Translations under genes and position numbers: made by a program | Assembly: GCA_902766985.1 (NCBI GenBank) | Contig: CACXFP010000241.1 | Location: 1-7,785 of the forward strand | Direction: 5' to 3' | Source of the DNA: an uncultured Bacteroidia bacterium | GTDB taxonomy: Bacteria; Bacteroidota; Bacteroidia; Bacteroidales; UBA932 | DNA: 7,785 nt | The notes under the pieces: model-generated | The model's database searches: none | What the model saw: the letters and a program-made list of their open reading frames with translations, nothing else | What the model was told of the DNA's origin: nothing | Part shown: piece after piece, positions 1-7,071 of the stretch | Layout: each line of letters starts with the position of its first letter | How positions within the stretch are numbered: position 1 is the stretch's first letter

Positions 1-43
1 ATTCATGGTTAAGAAATGATTTTACATATAAGACATGAACACC

Positions 44-55
44 AGGAATATTCCT
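44..55. repeat. 12-nt perfect palindrome downstream of the sigma gene
   Basis: AGGAATATTCCT is its own reverse complement. It lies 8 bp beyond the stop codon of the minus-strand sigma gene, in the otherwise featureless flank 1-63. It has no loop, so it is a poor terminator hairpin, although on the minus strand a run of five T (59-63) separates it from the stop codon. It could be a binding site for a dimeric regulator of whatever lies to the left, or a chance AT-rich palindrome. No other feature is visible in 1-63. Confidence 0.25.
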
Positions 56-63
56 AAGAAAAA

Positions 64-639
64 TCAGAGTCCCATGAACATGAGCAGGATAGGAGTATCC
101 TTCAATTTCACTCTCAAGGATTTGAGGGCCCTCTGGATGCGGTAGTCCACGGTTTTCACGGATACACCCTCACGGGCGGCTATCTCCGCATAGGTCAATC
201 CGTGAAAACGATGAAGGACGATGGCTTCCCGATAGGAATCAGGGAGGGAGTCAAGGGCCTCGTTCAGCTTTCCGATCAATCTCTCAAGTTCAAAAGACTC
301 GCTCTCGATTCCCACAAAATCAGGCATTTTCTCCCAATAGACGGCATCCGTACGCTTTTTGGCCTTCCCGGAATCGATGCATGTCAGGCATCTGTTATGG
401 ACAGACCAGAAAAGATAAGAGGAAAGGGAGGTGCGGATATTCAGTGTCGTGCGGTTCTCCCACAGCCATAAGAGAAGGGTCTGGACAATGTCTTCCGCAT
501 CTTCAGACATGACGAATCTACCCGCGAAAGCCTTGAGAGGCTTATAATATTTATGGAATATGCCGTCAAAAGCTTCCACACTCCCGTTACGGAGTCTGGA
601 AAGGTATCTTTTGTCAGTATCTTCCGAGATCTGGTTCAT
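64..639 (-). CDS. ECF-type RNA polymerase sigma-70 factor (Bacteroidota family)
   Basis: This encodes a 191-residue cytoplasmic ECF sigma factor, which directs RNA polymerase to a small set of promoters when its partner anti-sigma factor is signalled. Sigma region 2 spans about residues 20-88 and includes SEDAEDIVQ (45-53) and the aromatic WLWEN segment typical of the Bacteroidota group. Region 4 spans about 125-180 and contains LDSLPDSYREA and the helix-turn-helix LTYAEIAAREGVSVKTVDYR (148-167). The reading frame also opens with a TTG at 661-663, adding eight residues, but I chose ATG 639: the TTG falls inside a perfect -7 promoter element (661-668), and the extra residues look unlike the family start. 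The gene is divergent from the FecR anti-sigma gene, its expected partner, and its likely target is the susC-susD pair. A short hydrophobic tail (LLMFMGL) ends the protein. The family assignment is firm; the target is inferred. Confidence 0.93.
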   Translation of the reverse strand: MNQISEDTDKRYLSRLRNGSVEAFDGIFHKYYKPLKAFAGRFVMSEDAEDIVQTLLLWLWENRTTLNIRTSLSSYLFWSVHNRCLTCIDSGKAKKRTDAVYWEKMPDFVGIESESFELERLIGKLNEALDSLPDSYREAIVLHRFHGLTYAEIAAREGVSVKTVDYRIQRALKSLRVKLKDTPILLMFMGL

Positions 640-734
640 GTTTATTCCGGCAATCCAATACAAATATATGAAATTTTAATTTTTGAATTTAGGAATTCGA
701 CCTGTTCCGTCGTCTTACAATAAACGACACCCCT
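640..734. promoter_or_regulatory. Divergent intergenic region between sigma and anti-sigma genes
   Basis: This 95-bp space must hold both divergent promoters. The left part carries the minus-strand element described separately. On the plus strand, 677-685 reads TAATTTTTG, which resembles TAnnTTTG but has one base too many in the spacer, about 50 bp ahead of the anti-sigma ATG at 735; it is only a weak candidate. The core at about 664-692 is strongly AT-rich. No clear Shine-Dalgarno site precedes either start, which is normal for Bacteroidota. No operator can be named. Confidence 0.4.
661..668 (-). promoter_or_regulatory. Bacteroides-type -7 promoter element for the sigma gene
   Basis: Read on the minus strand, 668-661 is TATATTTG, an exact match to the TAnnTTTG -7 consensus of housekeeping promoters in Bacteroides. 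The expected transcription start about 7 nt downstream gives a short leader of roughly 15 nt before ATG 639. I see no convincing -33 TTTG box at the usual distance upstream, where the DNA is simply AT-rich. The position supports ATG 639 rather than the TTG at 663 as the start codon. Confidence 0.5.
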
Positions 735-1733
735 ATGCCTAAAGATTTGAGCACCTTGCTCCCCCTGTACATGGAGGGAAAGACTACCGCAGAGCAGACC
801 TCCCAGGTGGAAAGTTGGATTGCGGAAAGCGAAGAAAACCGTACGACAGCCGAGAAAGCTGCGGCGGTGTATCAGTTTGCCGATACCATACTGTCCTTGG
901 AAGGAGACGAAAAGAAAGGACTTAACAAACTGCATCGGCGTATCCATTTCATCGGAGTGAGAAAGACCCTCCTCTGGGCCGAAAGGATAGCCGCAGTCCT
1001 TTTCATCCCCCTTCTTGTGACCGGAGCCATCCTTCTTACAAGGAAATCCGAGATCCCTATACCACAACGGACTATGACAACCCCTCCGAGCATGACTGCA
1101 TCCACCACCCTGCCGGACGGTTCCACGGTCATACTCAATTCAGGATCAACCATATCCTTCCCATCTGAATTCAAAGGAGGAGAACGTCGTGTGATCCTCA
1201 ACGGCGAAGCCTGGTTCGACGTAGTCAAGGATGATTCCGCCCCCTTCTACGTGGAAACTCCCCAGAAAGCAACGGTTAAAGTCTACGGAACCTCTTTCGA
1301 CGTCGATGCCTATTCCACGGAAACGACACTTAGGGTAGTGCTGCTTGACGGAAAAATATCCCTGCTATACACCAACAGTGACGGAAACGACTCTGAATGG
1401 CGGCTGCAACCCGGCGACAGGGCCATATATGATGCCGTTTCGCGCATCGTCGATTATACCAGCAGGGTCAACGTAGAGGCCATCTCATCGTGGACTACCG
1501 GGAAACTGGTATTCCAGCGCACCCCTGTTCCGGATATGTTGCGCAGCCTTTCAAAGAGATATGGGGTGAAATTCATAATCCGCGACCATGCTGTCAAGTC
1601 CTACCAGTTTACCGGCATGATAGAGAACCAGAGTCTTGACCGTGTCCTGGAATACATATCCACGGTTTCAAGGATCAGATTCAACAATATCTCGGAGCCT
1701 GATGACAAGGAAGCATACATTGAAGTCTTCTAA
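735..1733 (+). CDS. FecR-family anti-sigma factor, single-pass inner-membrane protein
   Basis: This encodes a 332-residue inner-membrane regulator that holds the partner ECF sigma factor and receives a signal from an outer-membrane transducer. The N-terminal cytoplasmic part (about 1-82) is the sigma-binding region. One transmembrane helix is visible at about 84-102 (RIAAVLFIPLLVTGAILLT), followed by a periplasmic FecR domain (about 120-212) with the characteristic TLPDGSTVILNSGS (125-138), GEAWFDV (157-163) and VYGTSFDVDAY (183-193) motifs. A C-terminal FecR/DUF4974 domain (about 262-332) begins VPDMLRSLSKRYGVKF. The length and order are typical of Bacteroidota FecR proteins. The gene is divergent from its presumed sigma partner and 51 bp upstream of an STN-bearing SusC homologue in the same direction, the arrangement expected for surface signalling. 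The start ATG 735 gives a normal family N-terminus (LSTLLPLYMEGKTTAEQ). The family is certain; pairing with the neighbouring sigma factor is inferred from adjacency. Confidence 0.94.
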   Translation: MPKDLSTLLPLYMEGKTTAEQTSQVESWIAESEENRTTAEKAAAVYQFADTILSLEGDEKKGLNKLHRRIHFIGVRKTLLWAERIAAVLFIPLLVTGAILLTRKSEIPIPQRTMTTPPSMTASTTLPDGSTVILNSGSTISFPSEFKGGERRVILNGEAWFDVVKDDSAPFYVETPQKATVKVYGTSFDVDAYSTETTLRVVLLDGKISLLYTNSDGNDSEWRLQPGDRAIYDAVSRIVDYTSRVNVEAISSWTTGKLVFQRTPVPDMLRSLSKRYGVKFIIRDHAVKSYQFTGMIENQSLDRVLEYISTVSRIRFNNISEPDDKEAYIEVF

Positions 1734-1784
1734 AATAACCTATAATTATTATTAACCATTTATTAATCTTTAAATCAGCTATTT
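1734..1784 (+). promoter_or_regulatory. AT-rich leader upstream of susC-susD, likely ECF-sigma-responsive promoter
   Basis: Only 8 of 51 bases are G or C (about 16%), compared with about 50% in the genes on either side. It contains the direct repeat TTATTAA-CCAT-TTATTAA (1749-1755 and 1760-1766), with an 11-bp period, close to one helical turn. No TAnnTTTG element is present. If the susC-susD pair has its own promoter under the local ECF sigma factor, it should lie here or in the end of the anti-sigma gene. Read-through from the anti-sigma gene is equally possible, because I see no terminator between them. Confidence 0.35.
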
Positions 1785-4700
1785 ATGAAGAAACTAACCT
1801 CTAAGGATGGCTTCATGGCCAAAGTGTCCGCAATGGCACTTGGTTTTCTGATGCTGATTGCTACACCTTCTTGGGCACAAGATCAGAAAGTGACCATAAA
1901 TGCCCGCGGAACGACCGTACAATCGGTAATGAGCCAGATTGAGAGTCAGACAGGTCTGACATTCTTCTACGAAAACACGAAGCTGAATACCACACGCCGG
2001 GTATCCTTGAATGTCAAGGATGAAAGCGTTTCCTCCGTCCTGTCAAAACTTTTCAACGGAACGGATGTCTCTTTCAGTTTCAGGGACAGGAACATCCTGT
2101 TGGCAAATAAACCCGCCACTGCACAGGCCTCCAAAGAAAAGGTTTACAGCGGCAGGGTCCGGGATGTGAACGGAGATCCGATTGTTGGCGCCTATGTGGT
2201 GAAGCCAGGGACGACCCAAGGGACATTCACCAACAACAACGGATACTTCTCCATCGAAGACGTGAATCCGGGAGAGACGCTCGAGATTTCCTGTATAGGT
2301 TTCACTTCCCAGAATATCCGCCTTGGCAACCGGAGCGACCTCAACATAGTCCTCCTCGAAGACACCCAGTCGCTTGACGCCAGTGTGGCAATCGGCTACG
2401 GTACGGTCAAGAAGAGAGACCTTACGGGAGCCGTCGCCTCAATAGCATCGGATGACATCACGCGTGTCACCCCTACTCAGACCATGGATGCCATGAAAGG
2501 TAACATCGCCGGTGTGAACATCATGACGAACAACGGAAAGGCCGGATCATCATTCACGATGACGATCCGAGGACAAAGTTCCATCGACCAAAGCAATGAA
2601 CCGCTGGTTGTCGTGGACGGAGCTATCGGTGCAGACCTCAATCTCCTCAACCCTAACGACATCGAGAAGATCGACATCCTCAAGGATGCCTCATCCTGTG
2701 CCATCTATGGTTCCCGAGGAGCAAACGGTGTCATCATCGTAACGACAAAAAGGGGTCTCAAGGGAAGCCGGGCAAGGGTATCTTATTCCGGAAACATCGG
2801 CTTGACACATCCCGTCAATCTGCTTGAATTCGAAGATCCGCAGACGATGGTCGCCCACCTTGACCTCTGGAGACAGGCCACCGGCGCCGCGTATCCCCTT
2901 TCCGATGCAGAGAAAGAAAACATCGCCAATGAAAGGTATTTCGACTGGATCGACGCGGTCCTGAAGAACGGTCTCCAGACAGAGCACACCGTGTCTCTCT
3001 CCGGAGGAACCAACAACATGAACTACTATTTCTCCGTAGGTTACAACAAGACCGTGGGCAATGTTTCTCCAGAAGGGTATAACCGCTTCAATATCAAAGC
3101 AGGAATAGATGCCAATCTTTCCGAGACCCTCTCCGCTGGATTCACTTCCACTGCAACTTACGCCATCGTCAATTCCGGTTCTCCGGAAATCCTGCGTTCA
3201 GCAAGCCGACTGCGCTGGACACAATGGCCTTATGACGACGAAGGAAATCTCACAATGAGTCCGTCCGGAGATGCCGGAATGGGCAACCCCCTCATAGAGA
3301 TGAAGGATGACAACTATGTCGAGGAAGACCGCACCCAGGGATTCATGGGCAATGCCTATCTGGAGTGGAGACCGATAAAGGGACTGTCTGCCCGCTCATC
3401 CATCTCCGCCATGTGGAACAACTACAGGAGCGGATTCTACGTCGGTCTGCTTACAAAGAGTGCAGCACAGAACCCCGCTGCCGTTTTCTCCACCTACACC
3501 CCCACCCAGAACATGTCATACACATGGGACAATCTCATTACATATAACCTCGAGAAGGGTGACCATAAACTTAATATCAATGCAGGCCATACGATAGCAC
3601 ACGAGCGTTACGAAGGAATGTCCCTCAGGGTATCGAACTATTCCGACAACACGCAGTGGTACGCAATGGAGAGTGCCGCGGCGGTGGATTCCAGAAATTC
3701 AGACTACTACGACTGGTCGCTGGTCAGCTTCCTCGGCAGGGTCAACTACACATGGAAAGACCGCTACCTCATTACCTTGACAGGACGTTGGGACGGCTCC
3801 TCCAAACTGGCCGCAGGACATAAATGGAAGTTCTTCCCTTCAGCAGCCATTGCATGGAGGGCATCGGAAGAGGAGTTCATAAAGAATCTGAACGTGTTCT
3901 CGAACCTCAAGTTCCGTCTCAGCTACGGAGAAGTAGGCAATGACTCCGTCAGGCCTTACGGCACCTCCTCGCTGGTGAGTGCATACACTTACAATTTCGG
4001 TACGGCCACGAAGGCATATGCTCCGGCATCACTCTCGAACTCGGCCCTTGGCTGGGAAGTTTCCAAAGAGTGGAACCTCGGTATCGAACTCGGTCTCTTC
4101 AAGGATAGGATAAGCATCAATGCAGATCTCTACAACCGCAAGACCGACGGCCTTATTCTTGGACGCGCCCTTCCTCCCGACACCGGATACGAGACAATCA
4201 CCGGCAACTTTGCAAAGACGCAAAACAAGGGTATCGAGCTCACCATCAACACGATCAACGTTTCAACGAAAGATTTCTCCTGGAAGACCAGCATCAACTT
4301 CTCAAAGAACCATAATGAGATCCTCAGCCTGGATGCAGGAGGAGACCTTGACATCATGTATGGAAACGAGATCACCCCTGCACACCAGATGGGTATAGGC
4401 AACACCAATTACGCAAAGGCATTTATCGTCGGAGAAGACATCAGTGCCGTTTATTGGTATGAATTCGACGGTATTTTCCAGGACGGTGAACAAAGTTCCG
4501 AACTGGCACAGTCGATGTACGGAATTGCCGCCCAGGCCGGCTTCCCGAAGGTTAAGGACCAGGATGGCGACGGTAAAATCACCGTTGCGGACAAGAAAGT
4601 CCTCGGAACCGGGTCCCCTTCCTGGACAGGAGGTATAACCAACACCTTCCTCTATAAGAACTTTGACTTCTCATTCTCCCTGTACACCTTCCAGGATGTA

Positions 4701-5096
4701 TATATCTTCGATGAGATATATTCTACATTTGCCATGCCTACAATGGTTATATACAAGAGGATGGCCAATGTATCCTACTGGTCCGCAGACAATCCGTCCA
4801 ACGAGATAGGTTCAGTCTGGTCAGGCCTCCTTTCCGGAGGATACGGCTCCACGATGTATTTCCACAACACTTCATGGACACGTCTCCAGAACGTAACCCT
4901 GGGATATACACTGCCCATGGACTTCACCCAGAAAATGGGCATAAGCAGGCTCAGGGTATACCTTACCGCCAACAACCCTTACATGTGGTCCGCCTGGAAA
5001 CATAAGACCTGGGATCCTGAATGGGGAACTTACTCAAGCGCCGGCGTAGGAGTCAGCAACGCCAGCTACTTGTTTGGTGTCAATATAACTTTCTAA
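1785..5096 (+). CDS. SusC/RagA family TonB-dependent outer-membrane transporter with N-terminal STN signalling domain
   Basis: This encodes a 1103-residue outer-membrane transporter that imports oligosaccharides or other ligands captured by its SusD partner. A signal peptide (1 to about 32) ends near SWAQ. It is followed by an STN domain (about 35-107), a carboxypeptidase-regulatory-like domain (about 119-192; VNGDPIVGAYV), the SusC signature IGYGTVKKRDLTGAV (203-217) and a plug domain (about 211-325) with NPNDIEKIDILKDASS (289-304) and IYGSRGANGVIIVTTKRG (307-324). The remainder is a beta-barrel ending in a terminal Phe (GVNITF). An EF-hand-like loop DxDxDG (Asp925, 927, 929 and 936) lies near the barrel end, as in many SusC proteins. 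The STN domain marks it as a transducer that can signal to a FecR protein, matching the anti-sigma gene just upstream. The stop is 13 bp from the susD start, so the two are co-transcribed. ATG 1785 gives a complete signal peptide; ATG 1815 is a less likely alternative. The substrate is unknown. Confidence 0.96.
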   Translation: MKKLTSKDGFMAKVSAMALGFLMLIATPSWAQDQKVTINARGTTVQSVMSQIESQTGLTFFYENTKLNTTRRVSLNVKDESVSSVLSKLFNGTDVSFSFRDRNILLANKPATAQASKEKVYSGRVRDVNGDPIVGAYVVKPGTTQGTFTNNNGYFSIEDVNPGETLEISCIGFTSQNIRLGNRSDLNIVLLEDTQSLDASVAIGYGTVKKRDLTGAVASIASDDITRVTPTQTMDAMKGNIAGVNIMTNNGKAGSSFTMTIRGQSSIDQSNEPLVVVDGAIGADLNLLNPNDIEKIDILKDASSCAIYGSRGANGVIIVTTKRGLKGSRARVSYSGNIGLTHPVNLLEFEDPQTMVAHLDLWRQATGAAYPLSDAEKENIANERYFDWIDAVLKNGLQTEHTVSLSGGTNNMNYYFSVGYNKTVGNVSPEGYNRFNIKAGIDANLSETLSAGFTSTATYAIVNSGSPEILRSASRLRWTQWPYDDEGNLTMSPSGDAGMGNPLIEMKDDNYVEEDRTQGFMGNAYLEWRPIKGLSARSSISAMWNNYRSGFYVGLLTKSAAQNPAAVFSTYTPTQNMSYTWDNLITYNLEKGDHKLNINAGHTIAHERYEGMSLRVSNYSDNTQWYAMESAAAVDSRNSDYYDWSLVSFLGRVNYTWKDRYLITLTGRWDGSSKLAAGHKWKFFPSAAIAWRASEEEFIKNLNVFSNLKFRLSYGEVGNDSVRPYGTSSLVSAYTYNFGTATKAYAPASLSNSALGWEVSKEWNLGIELGLFKDRISINADLYNRKTDGLILGRALPPDTGYETITGNFAKTQNKGIELTINTINVSTKDFSWKTSINFSKNHNEILSLDAGGDLDIMYGNEITPAHQMGIGNTNYAKAFIVGEDISAVYWYEFDGIFQDGEQSSELAQSMYGIAAQAGFPKVKDQDGDGKITVADKKVLGTGSPSWTGGITNTFLYKNFDFSFSLYTFQDVYIFDEIYSTFAMPTMVIYKRMANVSYWSADNPSNEIGSVWSGLLSGGYGSTMYFHNTSWTRLQNVTLGYTLPMDFTQKMGISRLRVYLTANNPYMWSAWKHKTWDPEWGTYSSAGVGVSNASYLFGVNITF

Positions 5097-5109
5097 AGAA
5101 ACGACAGAT

Positions 5110-6933
5110 ATGAAAACAGCTATTTTAAAGATATTTACTATCCTGGCTGCCATTGTCCTTCTTTGCCCCGGTTGTGAGGACTATCTCACCGAGAAACCGA
5201 AGGGAGATCTCACCACAGATCTTGTATATTCAACTCCCGACGGTTATGAGAGGCTGGTTGCCTCCTGCTATATTCCTCTGAGAAACGTATCGAAATATAG
5301 CCCGATGGCAATTTCAGGAACCGACCTCTTCACGGTAAATGCCGACGAAGGCAACAGCGACCTGATGAATGACTATACAGCACTCTCATTCAATACGACA
5401 AACGGAATGATAGATATGTGGTGGAAGATCCTCTACAAGGGAGTCCAGTGGTGCAATACGGCGATAGAAAGGGCAGACGGAGTGGAAGGAGGCGTAGAAG
5501 AGACGATCAAGACACGCAGGGCGGAAGCCGTATTCCTGAAAAACTTCTACTACTTCTTCCTCGTACAGAGCTTTGGAGACATCCCATACAGGGACTATGA
5601 AGTGTCTTCTCCCGAGACAGACATCTCCAGGACTCCTGAAGCAGATGTATATGCCGGTATGATAGCCGACCTTGAGGCGATAAAGGAAGACCTTCCCAAG
5701 AAAGCTTCCCTGTCCGGTGCAGACGAAGGCCGGGTATGCTGGGAAGCCTGCCGCCAACTCCTTGCAGAGATATATCTTACGAGGGGCTGGGACTACAACG
5801 GCAAGCTCGGCGGGTCGGACAAGGATTTCAAACTCGCAGCACAGTACGCTGATGATGTAATATCATCCATGGGTGCCCTTCAGGGCAATTCCGCAGATTC
5901 ATTCTTCCCTGACGGAGACTGGACCAAGGATGGTTATGATGCAAGCAGCGACAAGAATTCCGAGATCATTTTCTCCTTCCGTTTCTCCTCCGACAGGTCC
6001 AGCAACACCGAAATATGGAACACCAGCGGCGACAACAGCGTCGGAAGCAACATGCATTACATGCTTACCGCGGGTATATCAACCACATGGTATGGTATAC
6101 TCGATATCAATTCCATGTACGGGGCCGGCGGCGGAGGAAATGTTCCTACTTCCTATGCATACGAGATTCTCCATCCCGAAATGAAAGGTTTCGACAAGAG
6201 GGCCAACACCTTCTTCAATGATGCCATAATCGCCGAAGTGGAAGAGGAGACGAAGGACGGGACCAAAGTATTCCCTGGGGATACGGTGGTATTCATCCCC
6301 GGAGCTGAAGACGGAGAGGTACTCGCCGACGGCACCGTCATCAACTATGATGACTACAGGATCAACAATCCTCACATAGTCATCTTCTCCCCAACCGACA
6401 TCGCTGAAGGCAATCTTTGCTACAGCAAGGACGGCTTAACTGAAATCCGTGCCAGATTCTTCTTCTGGAAGTTCTTCGAACCTTACAACAGGTATGAGGA
6501 CATGGGCTCCAAGGACATGCCTTACATGAGACTGGCAGGCTCATATCTTACCGCCGCAGAGGCTTATCTCATGGCTGGGAACAAAGGACGTGCAGCTGAA
6601 CTCTACACTGCCGTGCGCGCCCGTTCCATAGACCTTTCGATGAGCCCTACGGGAAAGGATCCCGATGCAAGGACGGCGGCGAACATAACCATCGACGACA
6701 TTCTTGACGAAAGGGGACGCGAACTGTCCGGTGAATTCCACCGCTGGTTCGACCTCAAGAGGACTAAAACCCTGTATACGAGAGTCCCCAAATACAACAC
6801 CAGAGTCAAGAAAGCAGGCGAACTGGAAAAGGATGCTTCCGTCGGCAAGTATCTCCTCCGTCCTATTCCCGACAATGAAATCCAGAGGGTAACCAACCCT
6901 GATTTCAAACAAAATCCCGGATATCTGATTTAA
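5110..6933 (+). CDS. SusD/RagB family surface lipoprotein, substrate-binding partner of the SusC transporter
   Basis: This encodes a 607-residue lipoprotein that caps the SusC barrel on the cell surface and captures the ligand. The N-terminus is a lipoprotein signal peptide with the acylated Cys probably at 22 (LLCPGC); Cys rather than the usual Leu stands at -3, a slightly unusual lipobox. The SusD N-terminal, TPR-like region follows, with FLKNFYYFFLVQSFGDIPYR (about 141-160) and EGRVCWEACRQLLAEIYLTR. The C-terminal SusD/RagB domain has AEAYLMAG, the hallmark ERGRELSGEFHRWFDLKR (534-551) and LRPIPDNEIQR...NPGY at the end (583-605). An acidic, probably loop-forming stretch at about 376-435 lies between the two halves and is a candidate ligand-specific region. 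It directly follows the susC homologue with a 13-bp gap and is followed by a hairpin terminator, so it ends this transcription unit. The family is certain; the ligand cannot be read from sequence. Confidence 0.96.
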   Translation: MKTAILKIFTILAAIVLLCPGCEDYLTEKPKGDLTTDLVYSTPDGYERLVASCYIPLRNVSKYSPMAISGTDLFTVNADEGNSDLMNDYTALSFNTTNGMIDMWWKILYKGVQWCNTAIERADGVEGGVEETIKTRRAEAVFLKNFYYFFLVQSFGDIPYRDYEVSSPETDISRTPEADVYAGMIADLEAIKEDLPKKASLSGADEGRVCWEACRQLLAEIYLTRGWDYNGKLGGSDKDFKLAAQYADDVISSMGALQGNSADSFFPDGDWTKDGYDASSDKNSEIIFSFRFSSDRSSNTEIWNTSGDNSVGSNMHYMLTAGISTTWYGILDINSMYGAGGGGNVPTSYAYEILHPEMKGFDKRANTFFNDAIIAEVEEETKDGTKVFPGDTVVFIPGAEDGEVLADGTVINYDDYRINNPHIVIFSPTDIAEGNLCYSKDGLTEIRARFFFWKFFEPYNRYEDMGSKDMPYMRLAGSYLTAAEAYLMAGNKGRAAELYTAVRARSIDLSMSPTGKDPDARTAANITIDDILDERGRELSGEFHRWFDLKRTKTLYTRVPKYNTRVKKAGELEKDASVGKYLLRPIPDNEIQRVTNPDFKQNPGYLI

Positions 6934-6964
6934 TGGAAATTAGATAAGTTGCAATTTGGTGCAC

Positions 6965-6997
6965 AGAGGGGATGGTTGTTCAAGCCATCCCCTCTTT
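6965..6997 (+). terminator. Intrinsic terminator after the susC-susD unit
   Basis: A perfect 11-bp stem, AGAGGGGATGG (6965-6975) with CCATCCCCTCT (6985-6995), encloses a 9-nt loop (6976-6984). The stem is GC-rich and is followed by only a short T run (TTT at 6995-6997, then CAA). It starts 32 bp after the susD stop codon. The stem is strong enough for a rho-independent terminator, though the weak T tract means it might also act as an mRNA 3'-end stabiliser or an attenuating element. It separates the susC-susD unit from the next gene. Confidence 0.75.
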
Positions 6998-7071
6998 CAA
7001 CCAGTTCCTTTCTGAATTCCCGATAAAGTATTATATTGACGATGAATACAATGAATAATGTATTGACTTAC
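6998..7071 (+). promoter_or_regulatory. Leader and probable promoter region of the last gene
   Basis: This 74-bp AT-rich stretch lies between the terminator and the best start of the last gene, so an independent promoter is expected here. The best -7-like match is TATATTGA (about 7032-7039), which keeps only part of TAnnTTTG. The heptamer TATTGAC occurs twice (7034-7040 and 7061-7067), each time shortly before an ATGAA; this may be chance. Two further in-frame ATGs (7042 and 7051) lie within it. No Shine-Dalgarno site is evident. Confidence 0.3.

Noticed and set aside
202..471. Plus-strand open frame of 89 codons antisense to the sigma gene
   Set aside because: It lies wholly inside a well-supported sigma factor on the other strand, has no recognisable domain or start context, and is a frame shadow.
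642..1228. Minus-strand open frames (642-1067 and 872-1228) over the anti-sigma gene
   Set aside because: The plus-strand FecR protein explains this DNA fully with ordered family motifs; the minus-strand products have no recognisable features.
4557..4592. EF-hand-like DxDxDG loop in SusC as a possible novel calcium sensor
   Set aside because: This loop at residues 925-936 is common near the barrel end of SusC-family proteins, so it is noted in the gene entry only.
4029..4645. Several open frames of 60-92 codons on both strands inside the SusC gene
   Set aside because: They are out-of-frame shadows of one continuous SusC coding frame with intact motifs before and after.
7034..7067. Repeated TATTGAC before two ATGAA starts
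   Set aside because: Two 7-bp copies in an AT-rich leader are within chance expectation, and the sequence between the repeat and ATG differs between copies; not listed as a separate feature.
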